Below, in pieces: positions 1 through 11,076 of a stretch of DNA of 64,000 bases. Numbering within the stretch: position 1 is the stretch's first letter; the number at the start of each line of letters is the position of its first letter. This DNA is from Ectocarpus siliculosus. Taxonomy: Eukaryota; Sar; Phaeophyceae; Ectocarpales; Ectocarpaceae. The position numbers were made by a program, and so were the translations under genes. The DNA lies in contig FN649730.1 of NCBI GenBank assembly GCA_000310025.1, positions 482,395 through 546,394 on the forward strand, written 5' to 3'. Below the pieces are notes generated by a model. That model searched no databases, was not told the origin of the DNA, and worked only from the letters and a program-made list of their open reading frames with translations.

Positions 1-1542
1 CATCTATCACGCTGCCAGGCTTTCACGCCTCTAGGCTATCACGCCATCACAACAGCTATCACAGCACCAGCGTCAACACATCAGAGCTATCACGCTCCGG
101 AACATCATAGATGCGGCGGGTTACCACACCCGTGGGCAGTTTACTGTATTTTATCGTTGCCGGCAAACTCGCCGCGCGGTTCTTTTATTTTTGCCGTCTA
201 CAACTGCGCCGGGCGCACCAAGCCACCCAACAACCTTGCTCACAAGAGAAGAAACATCTGAACGAAAGAAGAGCAGCAGGACAACAAGCAAACAAGAGGA
301 GTAGTAGTAGAAGAGAGACAGAGGAGGAAGAATAAGGAAGCTAGTGTACGTAAGGAAGGAGACAGACAGAGAAAGAGAGCAAGAGCATCGTCGTTTTTTT
401 TTTTTTTGGAAGCCGAGGTTAACGCGTCTCGGGCGGAAGCTACACATGGGTAGCGTGTTCTAGGCTGAAGCAGGGCATGGGAAGGCACATGATGGTGTAC
501 AAGTAAGGTGGAGGTAAGCGTGTCTCTGGCTGTTGAGCAGGGCATGGAACGACCGGTTAAGCCGAGGGAAGCATGTTGTTGGCGAGAGCGAGACATGGAA
601 AGACCAGCAGGTCGAGGAAGCATGTTCTAGGCTTGCTTGAGCAGGGTATGGAAAGGCTGAATAACGAGAGGAGTATTGTCAAGGTAAGCGTGTCTCTGGC
701 CAAAGAGCAGGACATGGAATGACTCGGGCGAAAGCGAAGGCTTGAGCAGAGCGTGGAAAGGCATGGAGGTTTGGGCTGGGCGACCAGCGGAATGTGGCCA
801 GCCTGCTTCTTCTTCTGTGGATTCCTTAGAACCCCTTTAGGGCTGGATGGAGTTGTGGGGACATTTTTTGTCCCCATAATTTTTTATTTTTTGCCGGGAG
901 GGAGGGGGAGAGTTCCACCTCCAAGACCCGGCCTTTGCGCGGCGACACAATAATAATAAAAATGACATTTTTCGGGACGTGAGAGACAAAACAAGAAATG
1001 AGTAAAAATATTCTCCCGTGCTACCCTGCACATTACTTGGATACCCCGACAATCGCTTGTTTCTTCATATACATATATATATATTTAATTCCATAAGAAG
1101 GGTGCCACCGAGAGCACACCCGACGAACCAACTACCCAACACCTTCCTTCTGCACGTTCCCAGCATAACATGCAGATAGATGCACAAGCCGGCTACCAAA
1201 CTGTCTTGTTGAGCCTGTTTCCCACAGGGGAGATATCGCTGTATGCTGCTCGGGAAACCGTGGAAATACAGGTAGCTTTCTCTGAGGCTATGAATTCATT
1301 GCTAATCTATCTTAGACTCCCCCTAGATAGAGATTGATTCGTTGGGTCATATTTTTTAAAATAAAAAATAAAAAACCAGGACGACCCAAAACCGAATCGT
1401 GTGGCTTGGATAGGTGCCAGTTGGTGTTGACGTGGGTAAGCGCTAGGTTATGTGGGCCTAGGTCGCTCTTGGTTGGGTGGTTCTGTCGGTAAGAAAGGTG
1501 TGGGTGCATGGCTTATTATGTGCGTCCCCATGCGCCCCCCCA
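1..1542. other. Non-coding stretch with degenerate short repeats
   Basis: No gene is supported here. The first 100 bases repeat the motif CTATCACGC several times. Between about 430 and 760 a loose repeat recurs in which an AGCRTGTTCTAGGC or GCGTGTCTCTGGC block is followed 10-20 bases later by GAGCAGGGYATGGAA. The open frames cutting through this on both strands look like by-products of the repeat. From 760 to 1542 I see nothing recognisable beyond a short TA tract near 1070-1085. Confidence 0.4.
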
Positions 1543-2138
1543 GTGTTTGCCATCGGGGTTGGGTTAACGTCGCTTGGCAACGACGTTGTAAAACAAGCCG
1601 CCCCCCCTGTGTTTGCCATCGGGATTGGGTTTTCGTCGCTTGGCAACGACGTCGTAAAACACGCTATTTCACTTCGTGAACTCGGCAACCAGGTTACCGC
1701 TTTTTTCATTTTTTTTTTTTTTTTGCCGTAACCACTGTCGAGTAGATCATGTTGTGCGGGGTTGAGAACCCTCACTCCGCGCAACGAGAACCCTTACTCC
1801 GCGCAACGGGGGATGATCGCACCACGTTGTGTTAAAATGGTCAAGCGTCTTCGAGGCAGTTACACTGTCTCTGGAAGTCAAAACACCAGAATATAAATGA
1901 AGTCATACGCAGCCGTCATCGTACGCAAGGAAGTAATAAGCACAAGATGCCGAACACCCTTTTAGCAGGATGCAGCGCACCCTTCATGCGACTCGCCGAA
2001 TACCTCACGGCGCTTCGCGCTTGGTGATGTGAGAGCCTGGTCCGGTGAGAACCCGGCGTGGTCCGTCCCGGCTTTGTAGGGATGCGATGTCAATGGTCTA
2101 ACGACTACGGCATGCACGACAGACTATGAGTACACCCC
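1543..2138 (+). repeat. Dispersed repeat R3, copy 1
   Basis: About 600 bp that recurs in the same orientation at 47211-47859. It opens with two tandem units of about 62-65 bp, each with the core TTGCCATCGG followed by CGTCGCTTGGCAACGACG and GTAAAACA; copy 2 has three. A non-repetitive body follows (GTGAACTCGGCAACCAGGTT, then a T-rich tract, then CTCACTCCGCGCAA and AGCACAAGATGCCGAA) and the match ends near GAGTACACCCC. No coding potential, LTR-type ends or target duplication is clear, so the class is unknown. Confidence 0.7.
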
Positions 2139-3084
2139 ATGGGTGTATCGAATATTTTTCGTGGTGGACTGCAGAGATTCGTTTCCATTTGGCAGATCTG
2201 CCGCTGCCGTCAAGACACACACCAGCCATTTCACTATTCGGATTTGGGTTGATCCGACTCTTCTTGTATTCTTTTATCGAAATGTGAATCGAGAGATTTG
2301 ATTTCTTCGTTAAGACCTACATACCCTTACGACACATAGACACACAGGGTCATTTCGATCGATCTACCACCCAAACCATTCCCATTCATCCCCCTTTTGT
2401 CATGGCAGCTTCTTCAGGCGTGTACTTTTCTACACCTACTGCTGCTGTAAACCAGCTGCCCCAGACGTACTTTCTAGCAGTCAAGCCACATCGTGCCAGT
2501 GTCAGATTAAGACACACAGACAGACAGTGTCATCTCGATCGAATTTGGACAATCAATCAACAATGTGTTCTTGTTTGTTCAACCATGAAGCATGATTTGA
2601 TTTTCATCGTCAAGAAGACCTGTCTGTATGTATGCATACGCAGTACCTATATACAACTTGCGTGTTGCTGGAGAGACCATCACACAGGCCATGTGCATAA
2701 ATTTCGTGCACTTGAACGGTAACTATTACACGACGACACCCGTTTAGTTCACGATATTAGGCGTGAAAGCACCGCATACGCATGTATGTTCTACATATGC
2801 GCGGCGGCAACGCAAAAAACACGCCGAGAAAAAAATTGTTTTTTTGCAGTTTCCGCACGGCTACGGTCTATCGATTTAGTCTACGTAGATTAAGTACGCT
2901 TGCATGTTGCCGAATGACAAAGGATGAAAGGGGCATCCCACCCGTTGCGTGCTAGAAAGACCACGTGTTTGTGCATCCAGAGGCACCACACCACCAGTTG
3001 TCGGGTATCGACGCAGCGCGTGTGAGGTGAGCGAGAGGGAAGAAAGCGTGTGCGCGGTGTGTGTGGGCGCCCGAATCACCTAGT
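2139..3084. other. No gene seen
   Basis: No convincing gene. A phrase built on GACACACAGACAGACAG and TCATCTCGATCG is partly duplicated between about 2330-2370 and 2510-2545. The 106-codon plus-strand frame at 2402 has no recognisable motif. Confidence 0.4.
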
Positions 3085-3326
<242 letters not shown>

Positions 3327-3654
3327 AAATAGAAGTATAGAGAGAGATGGAGACAGACGTCGCTAGAACTTCCTCTCTGACGAAGAGTGAGTTTATAAAT
3401 ACAAACAACTATGGCAGAAAATCTGTCAATGCACCAGATATACTTGCACTTGGCGGCAGGAGATGATGGGTTGACTGATGGTGTTGCGCGACGACATGAC
3501 GAATGAGTGTGAGCCGCGGTGGGTAGCAGACAGCAGCAGGAGCTGAGTGCTGCTGCTGACAGAAGAGACGAGTGTGCAGTGCGCGGCGAGCGTGGGGGTG
3601 TGTAGAGCGCGCTTGGTAGTCAACGCAGAGCGAGGAGACTAATGCGGAGATTAC

Positions 3655-3890
3655 ATATCATGCTAAATATTTACTCGAGGATGTTGCACCACATTAGACG
3701 TGATGTTAGAGTGGACCCACGTGGCCCTGTTTTTTTTTCGCCACACGTGAATCAGATCTGCGAAAAAAATGCTCCTCCGTCTAATGAGGTGGTACCCGTG
3801 GAAGAACTCAGCTGTTCCAGTCAGCAAAAATGTTGGATTGCGATCACGTGACGACATTGCTGGTGACTTTACCACAATGGTCATGCTCCT
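3655..3890 (+). repeat. Diverged dispersed repeat, copy 1
   Basis: Resembles 4990-5215: both have GAGGATGT or CAGGATGT, an ACATTAGACGTGATRTTAGA-like block, CACGTGG, then a T8-9 run followed by CG. Further downstream both carry a CAGTTGTTCCAGT-like phrase and a GGATTGC block. Identity is only moderate by eye and the ends are not defined. Confidence 0.35.
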
Positions 3891-3962
3891 GTTTCAAACT
3901 CTACAACCACATCCAATGCTTCGGCGTTCCACTGTCTGTTTCTGTTCATTTGTCCGATCGAT

Positions 3963-4049
3963 ATACTCGCCTCGGTGGTGTAGTTGGTATCCTCGAAACC
4001 TTCTAGACTAGAGGTATATCAGGTCAGGGGTTCGAATCCCGGCGAGCTT
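3963..4049 (+). ncRNA. tRNA-like sequence with Pol III boxes (tRNA pseudogene or SINE head)
   Basis: A good box A (TGGTGTAGTTGG, 3976-3987) and an exact box B (GGTTCGAATCC, 4029-4039) lie at tRNA spacing, and a CTTTTC stretch follows at about 4047-4052. The anticodon arm pairs ACCTT with GAGGT but leaves an 8-base loop. The T stem keeps three G-C pairs and two mismatches, and the acceptor stem pairs at only about five of seven positions. A functional tRNA is therefore unlikely; a tRNA pseudogene or the head of a SINE fits better. The DNA to about 4215 could be the SINE body, but no second copy is in the window. Confidence 0.5.
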
Positions 4050-4215
4050 TTCTTGCAAAGTGAGTCTTTCTCTAGCTTCCGCTCCTGGCCTAGAGGATGG
4101 TGCTAGTTCGTGTGTACACAGAGGGAAGAGAGTGCTGAACCCTTCTCGCATTAAAAATCGAAGGCAACGCACCGCAGGAGGGGAGGGTAGAGAGGGGCTC
4201 TTCTGTGTGACCACG

Positions 4216-4985
4216 GGTTGGAGTAAACGGCACTAACTACATAGTGCTGTGAGCGCTTATTTGAAGTGAAGACAAAAAAATAAAAAACATGTGTCATCTG
4301 CAACAAAATCCCACGCAAAGAGACGCGGACCACTGCTGCTTGATGTAGACAACAAAGAGCGCATGTGAATGTCTGTTCCCACCAACTTCCCGGCTTCGGT
4401 CCGGTGTTGGAACCATTGCATCCGGCTTCCTTCGAATGTTCCACATGCCACATGCGCTTCTGCCGACATACATGCTGCAAGCAACATGCATCCTGCAACA
4501 TCAACAACACAGACAGACGTATACCCACTGCTGTACACTACAAACAACGCGACTCCTTGTGTCCACGCATGAGCACCCTGCCATGCTGTGTTATCCCACG
4601 TACGTGTGTCTTGTGATCCACAGCAACGGCGGATATGACAAGCATATTCGTACAACAACAGTACAACAATCATAACTACAATCAAACATCATCATGATCT
4701 TCCGATCAATAGCATTCAAACATTATCAAATTTGCAAAAGAAAAATGGAAACCATAGTCTACATACATGAAGCCGCCGATCAGTATTTACAGTGCGCCGA
4801 GTCAAAAGACCATTCATTCTGGATTTGCCTCCCTTTTCATCGATGACTCTTGCCTCCCCCACAACACGATGATGCTTTCCGGCAAACCATTACATCTACT
4901 CGCGAAGCCCGGCAGCTTTACCATGCATGGTGGTCGCCCGCCCTATTGGGGGGCGGGGGGCCAATCGTTCCCCGTACGTAGTAGT
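4216..4985. other. No gene seen
   Basis: Overlapping open frames on both strands show no domain. At about 4944-4966 the phrase ATTGGGGGGCGGGGGGCCAA matches the inverted ends of the element at 17331-17992, suggesting a relic of that family. Confidence 0.35.
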
Positions 4986-5220
4986 CTATACAGGATGTCG
5001 CGACGCATTATACTTGATATTAGATCGGACGCACGTGGGGTATTGTTTTTTTTCGGCGCGCAACAAGGGAACCCTTGCCTTCACCAATGCGTAAACGTCG
5101 GAGAAAGTGGAATACGGTCGTATCATATGGTGGTGGCCGTTGCACAGAACCCAGTTGTTCCAAGTAAAAACGGTGGGCATGAACGACATGATCCTTGGAT
5201 TGCAAACCCATGTGAAATGG
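4986..5220 (+). repeat. Diverged dispersed repeat, copy 2
   Basis: Partner of 3655-3890 (see there). Confidence 0.35.
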
Positions 5221-6230
5221 ATCGATCGCAGATGACCTTGCCGCCGAAATCCCATCGGCTTCGGTCCTTCATTTGAATTCTGGCGAATCCCGTTGGAGAA
5301 TGGAAATGGCAGGTAGGGAACTACTGTAAGTAATATACGTGTTGGCGTTATTGTACAACAAAGAAAGGAGGATGCATGAACGGATGGCTGTGCTCCGACG
5401 AATAAAAGAAAGCCATCAATAAGAAAAATGATGGTGCGATACCCCCAAGACGTAGGAAACAACGGATAGCTGGGGGAGCGTCTCCAGTGAGAAACGTCCC
5501 TGCTGCTCCTTCGGTGCTCCCACCTCCCTACCTAGCTGAAGAGTGCATGCTTTTTGTAGGGGGGAGAAGAGTGGTACTGCCACACATCGTGGGCAACCAC
5601 ATGGCGTCCGCTGTACGGGTCTGATAGCACTCGCCACTGCCTCTCTTGAGGGCTTGATCACTCACTCACGTGGATTGTCCTCAGTCAAAAGGCAGAAATG
5701 AGAAGATGCGAAGTACTTCTAATAACTAAGAGAATCAGGAGGATGCGGCAGTCCAAAGGAGTAAGAATTAGGCTGGTCCTTCGACTCAAAAATAAGGGAT
5801 TGAGGCTCGACCTGATTTTGACGGTGCGGGCGCTATCTGTATGTATATTCGTTCTCTGTGTGTATTCATTTTTCGTAATAAAATTCCTAATATCGTATCT
5901 AACAGACTACTACTAGCAAGTTGTCACAACGACACCGCGCCGTGTTCTTCCCTGTAAAGGTTACATTTTACAACACACGACATGACGGAGGGGTTCCCCC
6001 CAATATTTTTGTCGTTGACCCACAGTAGTAGAGAACTACTGTACGGGGGATGTATTGCAAAAAGTTTTTGTATACTTAGCACCAGCTGGTATCACTATAA
6101 AATAAATCACTATAAAATAAATCATCAGTGTAAATTATAGACTTAAATAGACTCAAAATAAGTCCAGTACCCAGCCGGTTTCCCTCCACTCACTGACAAG
6201 ACTCCACCACATCCCGTTCGAATGTGGGTA
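5221..6230. other. No gene seen
   Basis: A 72-codon plus-strand frame at 5698-5916 has a basic N-terminal half and a hydrophobic C-terminal half, but nothing else supports it as a gene. At 6094-6121 an ATCACTATAAAATAA unit is duplicated. A small dyad (CAGTAGTA and TACTG) lies near 6022-6040. Confidence 0.35.
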
Positions 6231-6470
6231 TACCGTAATGAGTCGGGGAGATGGCACCCCCGTGTTAGCGTTTTTTTGTAGCGTATTTTACCACAATCAG
6301 GGGGTTACCAATGGATGGCGAAAAGGAAGGGTAGTAGTTTTATGGAAATCTCTCGTCGAGGGCTTTCTTTCCTGAGAGGTATCGGTTGGTGTTCGCACCC
6401 CCTACTTGTGGAGAAATAGGCCAAACAAAGACGCTGATACGGGGGTGCCATCTCTCCGACTCTTACGGTA
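6231..6470. mobile_element. 240-bp MITE with about 40-bp terminal inverted repeats
   Basis: The left end (6231-6270) and right end (6432-6470) are inverted repeats of about 40 bp with a few mismatches. They share TACCGTAA, AGTCGG, GAGATGGCACCCCCGT and AGCG. Both ends abut TA, consistent with a TA target duplication of the Tc1/mariner type. The 160-bp interior has no coding capacity, so movement would need a transposase from elsewhere. Confidence 0.75.
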
Positions 6471-6913
6471 TATATATCTCGAACGGGTAGTGTGTGTAGT
6501 ACTTATTTTTCCTAATAGAACACGGCAGCAGTAGACTGTTCAAGCTACTCCTCATGCTGCATGCAGGTAGTAGGTGCGAGATATGCGTATTATATTTATT
6601 CTGAACGCATCGATCGACCATGCAATTCGACTGGCGACCCAAGGAAGAGACGTGGACCATTATCAGTAGTAGTGCCAGTGGGGGGTATAATCAAGGTCCT
6701 TGGGAGGGGGGCACGTTTGTTTGTTTGTTTATTGATTTGAAAACCCGCTGCTGATCAAATCTGCGTGCGTGCGTGTATGAGACTGCTGTCACACTCATCC
6801 TAACACATTCATTCTGATCTGTATTTGTACATTTATTTGGGGAACGTTGTTGCTACAGCAGTTGCAGCAGTCCGATTATTATTATTATTTATTTATTTAT
6901 TATTTCTTAATAG

Positions 6914-8321
6914 CAGTGTTGGATATTGGTCGGGCAGAAGGGTTCGATACAATACGCCCATCGTATCGAGAAAAAACACAAATAATACCGATATTTTGTT
7001 CGATATCCCGAAAATGGCTCGATACGTATCGGGTATCGATACTCGATATCGATACGGCTGTTTTGAAGGCCTCAGGTTACAAGAAGAGCGAGCGTTACGC
7101 AACTACACGTACCCTGGCACACCCAAACCCTTATCTGAAGTATACAGCAGTGCACAAGACGTGCGCGCATGGTCCGGCGGCATGGAAGTAGTGGTGTTTG
7201 CCAGGTGCCAGGTGTGTGCAGTTAGTTGTTGAACATCACGAGCACAACAACAGCGGGCACACGTTGTGATGTGATCTTGCGCATACAAAACTGCATCGTG
7301 CAAGAGGCAGGAGTTGGTTGTGTAGCTATGTCCACCAGATATATTTTACATTTTACAGTTAGTGTGCATGTGTGTATACACGTACACACTATAACACCGC
7401 CGTACGGTTGCGATCGAATCAGTGCAAGCTCGGCTGCGAGCAGGATTTCATGACAAAAAAACTCGGAAAAAACTCGGAACACTTGGTTATATATTATCTT
7501 ACTACCTTCTTCAAAGTTATGCATGCAAAATTCCACCCACCAGTTGTGGGTGCCCAACAATCAGCAATGCACCTCGAGCGAGTATCAACTCTAGACACCC
7601 AACAGCCAAAAGGAAACAAAAGAAAAAACATGGCGAAAACATTATGTGCGAAAATCAAACGCTTGCCAAACTTGAACACGACATCTGATTCACCTACCTC
7701 TATTCATCACACGCCCAAGTGGTCGGAGATGAAATCAAGCACACCTTGCCATTACGTGTTACAAGTCCCAAAACCAAGTTCACACAGCATAAATTGTCCG
7801 CAGGAGGTAGGGCCTCTGTTCGCACTAATGTAGTAGTTCTACTGCTGAAACTGCGGGAAACGCCAAATCTACGTAAGGAGGCAAGCTGACTCTAAAATAA
7901 CGGGGATGACTGCTACTCATTTGGCAGAGGCAGCGCTATCGCCGGCGACAAAGCCGAATTCTTGAAGGCTCATGTTTCACACCGATGTGGTTCTCAGGAG
8001 CTGAGACACAGGCGCTGTTGGTGTGGTGTGTGGCTGGCAGGGGCTGGTGTGTGTGTGGTGTGTGGTTGTGATGGCAGTGGGGGGCGACAGAAGGAGTAGG
8101 CGCGTAGGCGCCGGAGCGAAAAAAGGGGGTAGACAGCTGGGAAACTGACCCCCCCCGGTAAAAAGGGGGCCAAAATATCGAATATCGAATGCCGATATCG
8201 ATACCGATACCGATTCATATCGACAAATATCGGCGTGGAAACCGGCAATACCGATACATACTGCGTATCGTCGATATATATCAGTTTTGTATCGATATTC
8301 GATACCCAATATCTAACACTG
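6914..8321. mobile_element. Non-autonomous hAT-type element with 8-bp target duplication
   Basis: The left end starts CAGTGTTGGATATTGG and the right end is its near-exact inverse (CCAATATCTAACACTG). The element is flanked by the perfect 8-bp duplication CTTAATAG (6906-6913 and 8322-8329). Terminal CAGTG and an 8-bp duplication are hallmarks of the hAT superfamily. Inside each end are about 100-150 bp dense in CGATATC and TATCGATAC motifs, which can pair with the opposite end. The 1408-bp body has no frame resembling a hAT transposase; a 153-codon plus-strand frame at 7372-7833 has no recognised domain. It is therefore a deletion derivative or MITE-like member. Confidence 0.85.
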
Positions 8322-8329
8322 CTTAATAG

Positions 8330-9073
8330 ACAGTTTCGGAACCAAAAAAAAGCTGAAATAAGGAAATATATTTTGAGTTAAGCCATCGTTCTGAGGATCG
8401 TTCCTGACAGTCTCGCCAGAACCCAAGATAAGGGGAAAATAATCAGATTTAACAGCGGAGGGAGGCTCGTTTTAGCAGCTTTCTTTGAAATAACACATCA
8501 GGCACCACACACAACACATCATCATCAGGCACCACCCACACGCACACACACACACAGTCTGCAAGAGCATGTCCAGCGGCCGCCCAAATAAAACCCAGCG
8601 CCCAGCGCAAAGGCCCTGAAGTTGGCGCACCACCAACACAGAAAGGGGGAGGCGGCACGGTCAGAAAACCAAGTTGGGGTTGTTGGTTGTTGCGCGGCTT
8701 TAGGTCACAGCAACACGCGCCCGTCACACACTGACTGGTTGAAGCACGGGGGAGAAAGAGCGCCGGAACGAACCGCGGCAACCGACGACGTAGAGGAGGT
8801 GGCAGCACCCGGTACCGCCAGCAAAGGGCAGAGAGGAGGAAGAGCACGCAGTTGCCTTCTGGTGACGCGCCGCAAGAGTATTATCTGCTTCTACTTGAGA
8901 GAGAGCGTGTTTGACTTCGATGTGCCCCCGCCCCCAAAGAAACACCCTCCTCTCCCCAACGCTTGAAATGCGATACACAGCACTACTTCGTACAGGGCTG
9001 CCGGGCAGTATGTGTACTTCCTCTCGCTGTTCTGGTGCGAGTTCGTGTGCTGGGGTTGAGGGGGCAACACAGC
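8330..9073. other. No gene seen
   Basis: Open frames occur on both strands (for example 8449-8847 minus and 8622-8966 plus) but overlap each other and show no domain. I see no repeat structure. Confidence 0.35.
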
Positions 9074-9078
9074 CACGC

Positions 9079-9402
9079 TGAAAGGTAAACTACGCGGGGT
9101 GCAGCAAGCACGTTCTGGACGTTACTTGGGGCACTGGGTAGTCGGCCGTGTTAGGCCGAGAGAGAGAGATTGAGAGAGAGTTGGAGAGAGAGTGGGAGAA
9201 GGAAACTTGATTGGAGAGAGACGGTGGTGGTGGTGGTGGAGAGAGAGAGGAAGAAGTGAGCGCAGCACGCAAGCTTCATCGCACCAACTACGCCAAAAGG
9301 GTCCCCGTGACTGCACCGATGGTACCCTGCAACACACGAAATTCCCAACGCGTATCCCCCTGGGATCCTCACGACCAGATACTGCTGCGAGTATATCTAA
9401 CA
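9079..9402 (-). repeat. 3' LTR of copia A
   Basis: Right-hand LTR in the element's own orientation. It contains a GA-rich block and a GGT run that differs in unit number from the other LTR. Target duplication CACGC lies immediately outside at 9074-9078. Confidence 0.93.
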
Positions 9403-9653
9403 TCCCCCCTGCTCGCAACAGTTACTCACTGAAAACTTCGCGAACACTCGATATCTCAACCAAAATACATTCTCCAAGAATATATGCCATCAAGACTCGA
9501 CCAGAATAACGTAAGAGGGAAAAACAATTCAAAGGAACATGAATACTGCATCGCGCGTAACAAATACTTGGCGCGGGAAATGAAAGAAAACGGGAAACAA
9601 AACGAGAAACAAACAAAACCAAAACACAACCCATCAGAAAAACAATACAATGT

Positions 9654-11070
9654 TCATGCCAAATTCATTGCAAAATCACGGTGAGACTCGAAAGCGTCCT
9701 TCGGCAAGCTCTTCGTGAGAAAATCTGCACGCTGGTACGGAGACGGCACGTGGATCACCGAAATTTCCTTCCTCTCTACCAGTTCCCTGAGAAAATGGTG
9801 CCTTACATCTATGTGCTTCGAGTTCGAGTTTGAGATGGGGTTCTGCGCTAGTTGAATCGCCCCCTGGTTGTCCTCGAAGACGGGGATGCACGGCATGCCG
9901 ACCTGCGGCAACATGAAACGCCAAATCTGCCTCAAAAACAAGATCTCCTTCACTATGTCACCAAGCGCGACGTACTCTGCTTCTGTCGTCGAAAGCGTGA
10001 CGCACTTTTGCGTTCTGGAAAACCAAGACACAGCGCCTCCTCCACACGTCACGATTCCCCCTGATACCGACCTACGGTCTGCTGCCTTCCTTGCAAAGTC
10101 CGCATCAGCGTACCCCTGCAAGCTGAATCCTTCTACTGTACCCCTCTGAAACGAAATACCAAAGTGACTCGTCCTCCTCGCATAGCCTAAAATATCCATC
10201 GCTGCATTCCAGTGTACCAGCTTCGGAGATGCGCAATACCTAGCTACTGCCCTTACAGCATTCGCAATGTCTGGCCTTGTTTGAGTCGCCAGCCACATCA
10301 ACGATCCTACCAGCTCACGAAACGGAAAGTCTGTCGCCACCTCATCCGCATTAAAATCAGAAAGCTTCACCCCGGAAGACATCGGAACGCTCTTACCTCC
10401 CACTACTCCATATTCTGCTGCTAGCTCGTCCGTGAAAGTCTGCTGAGAAATCGTCAATCTTCCGGTCTCCTTGTTTCTCTCGTAAAAGCACCCAGAATAC
10501 CATCTCAACTCTCCCAGGTTCTTCACTGGCACGGACTTGTTAAGGTCGGCGCCAAACTTGTCACATCTCTCCCTCTCTCCCACAGCAAAAATGTCATCTA
10601 CATGTACTACCAAAATCAAAACAACACATCCATCCTCAATCAAACGAAACACACAAGCATCGGCCATGCACTGCTCAATACCTAACGCCACCAAACACCT
10701 CTTCAGCATTGCATGCCACTGCCTAGATGCCTGTCTCAAGCCATACAAACTATTGCCTAATTTTACAATCATTCCAGATAGAGCTCCACATCCCTGCGGC
10801 AAACGCAAGTACACGTCTTCCTCCAACTCCGAACGCACAAAAGCTTGCTCAATATCGAAATGACACAATTCGAGGTTCAACTCGCACGCCAACGCAGCCA
10901 ACATCCTAACACACGAAACAGAAACGGTAGGCGCGTACAGCTCTCCAAAGTCAATGTACTCTCTCTGCATATCACCTCTCGCTACAAGTCTCGACTTCAC
11001 CTTCGTGGGCCATCCAAATTAATCTGCCTTCCAATCGAATACCCACTTAAGCGTTAATTGCGTTCTCCAC
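9654..11070 (-). pseudogene. Copia A reverse transcriptase-RNase H
   Basis: The 448-codon open part (9654-11000) carries a copia reverse transcriptase with the active-site signature VHVDDIF and the upstream block LYGLRQASRQWH. RNase H follows with its catalytic acidic residues in ADADFA, STTEAEYVAL and EDNQGAIQLAQNP, and the conserved SKHIDVRHHF near the end. It would copy element RNA to DNA in virus-like particles. The first ~25 codons upstream (11000-11070) contain one extra base and a TAA where element E reads through cleanly, so the domain is no longer joined to integrase. Its closest relative in the window is E (59425-60843). Confidence 0.92.
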
Positions 11071-11076
11071 TAGTTG

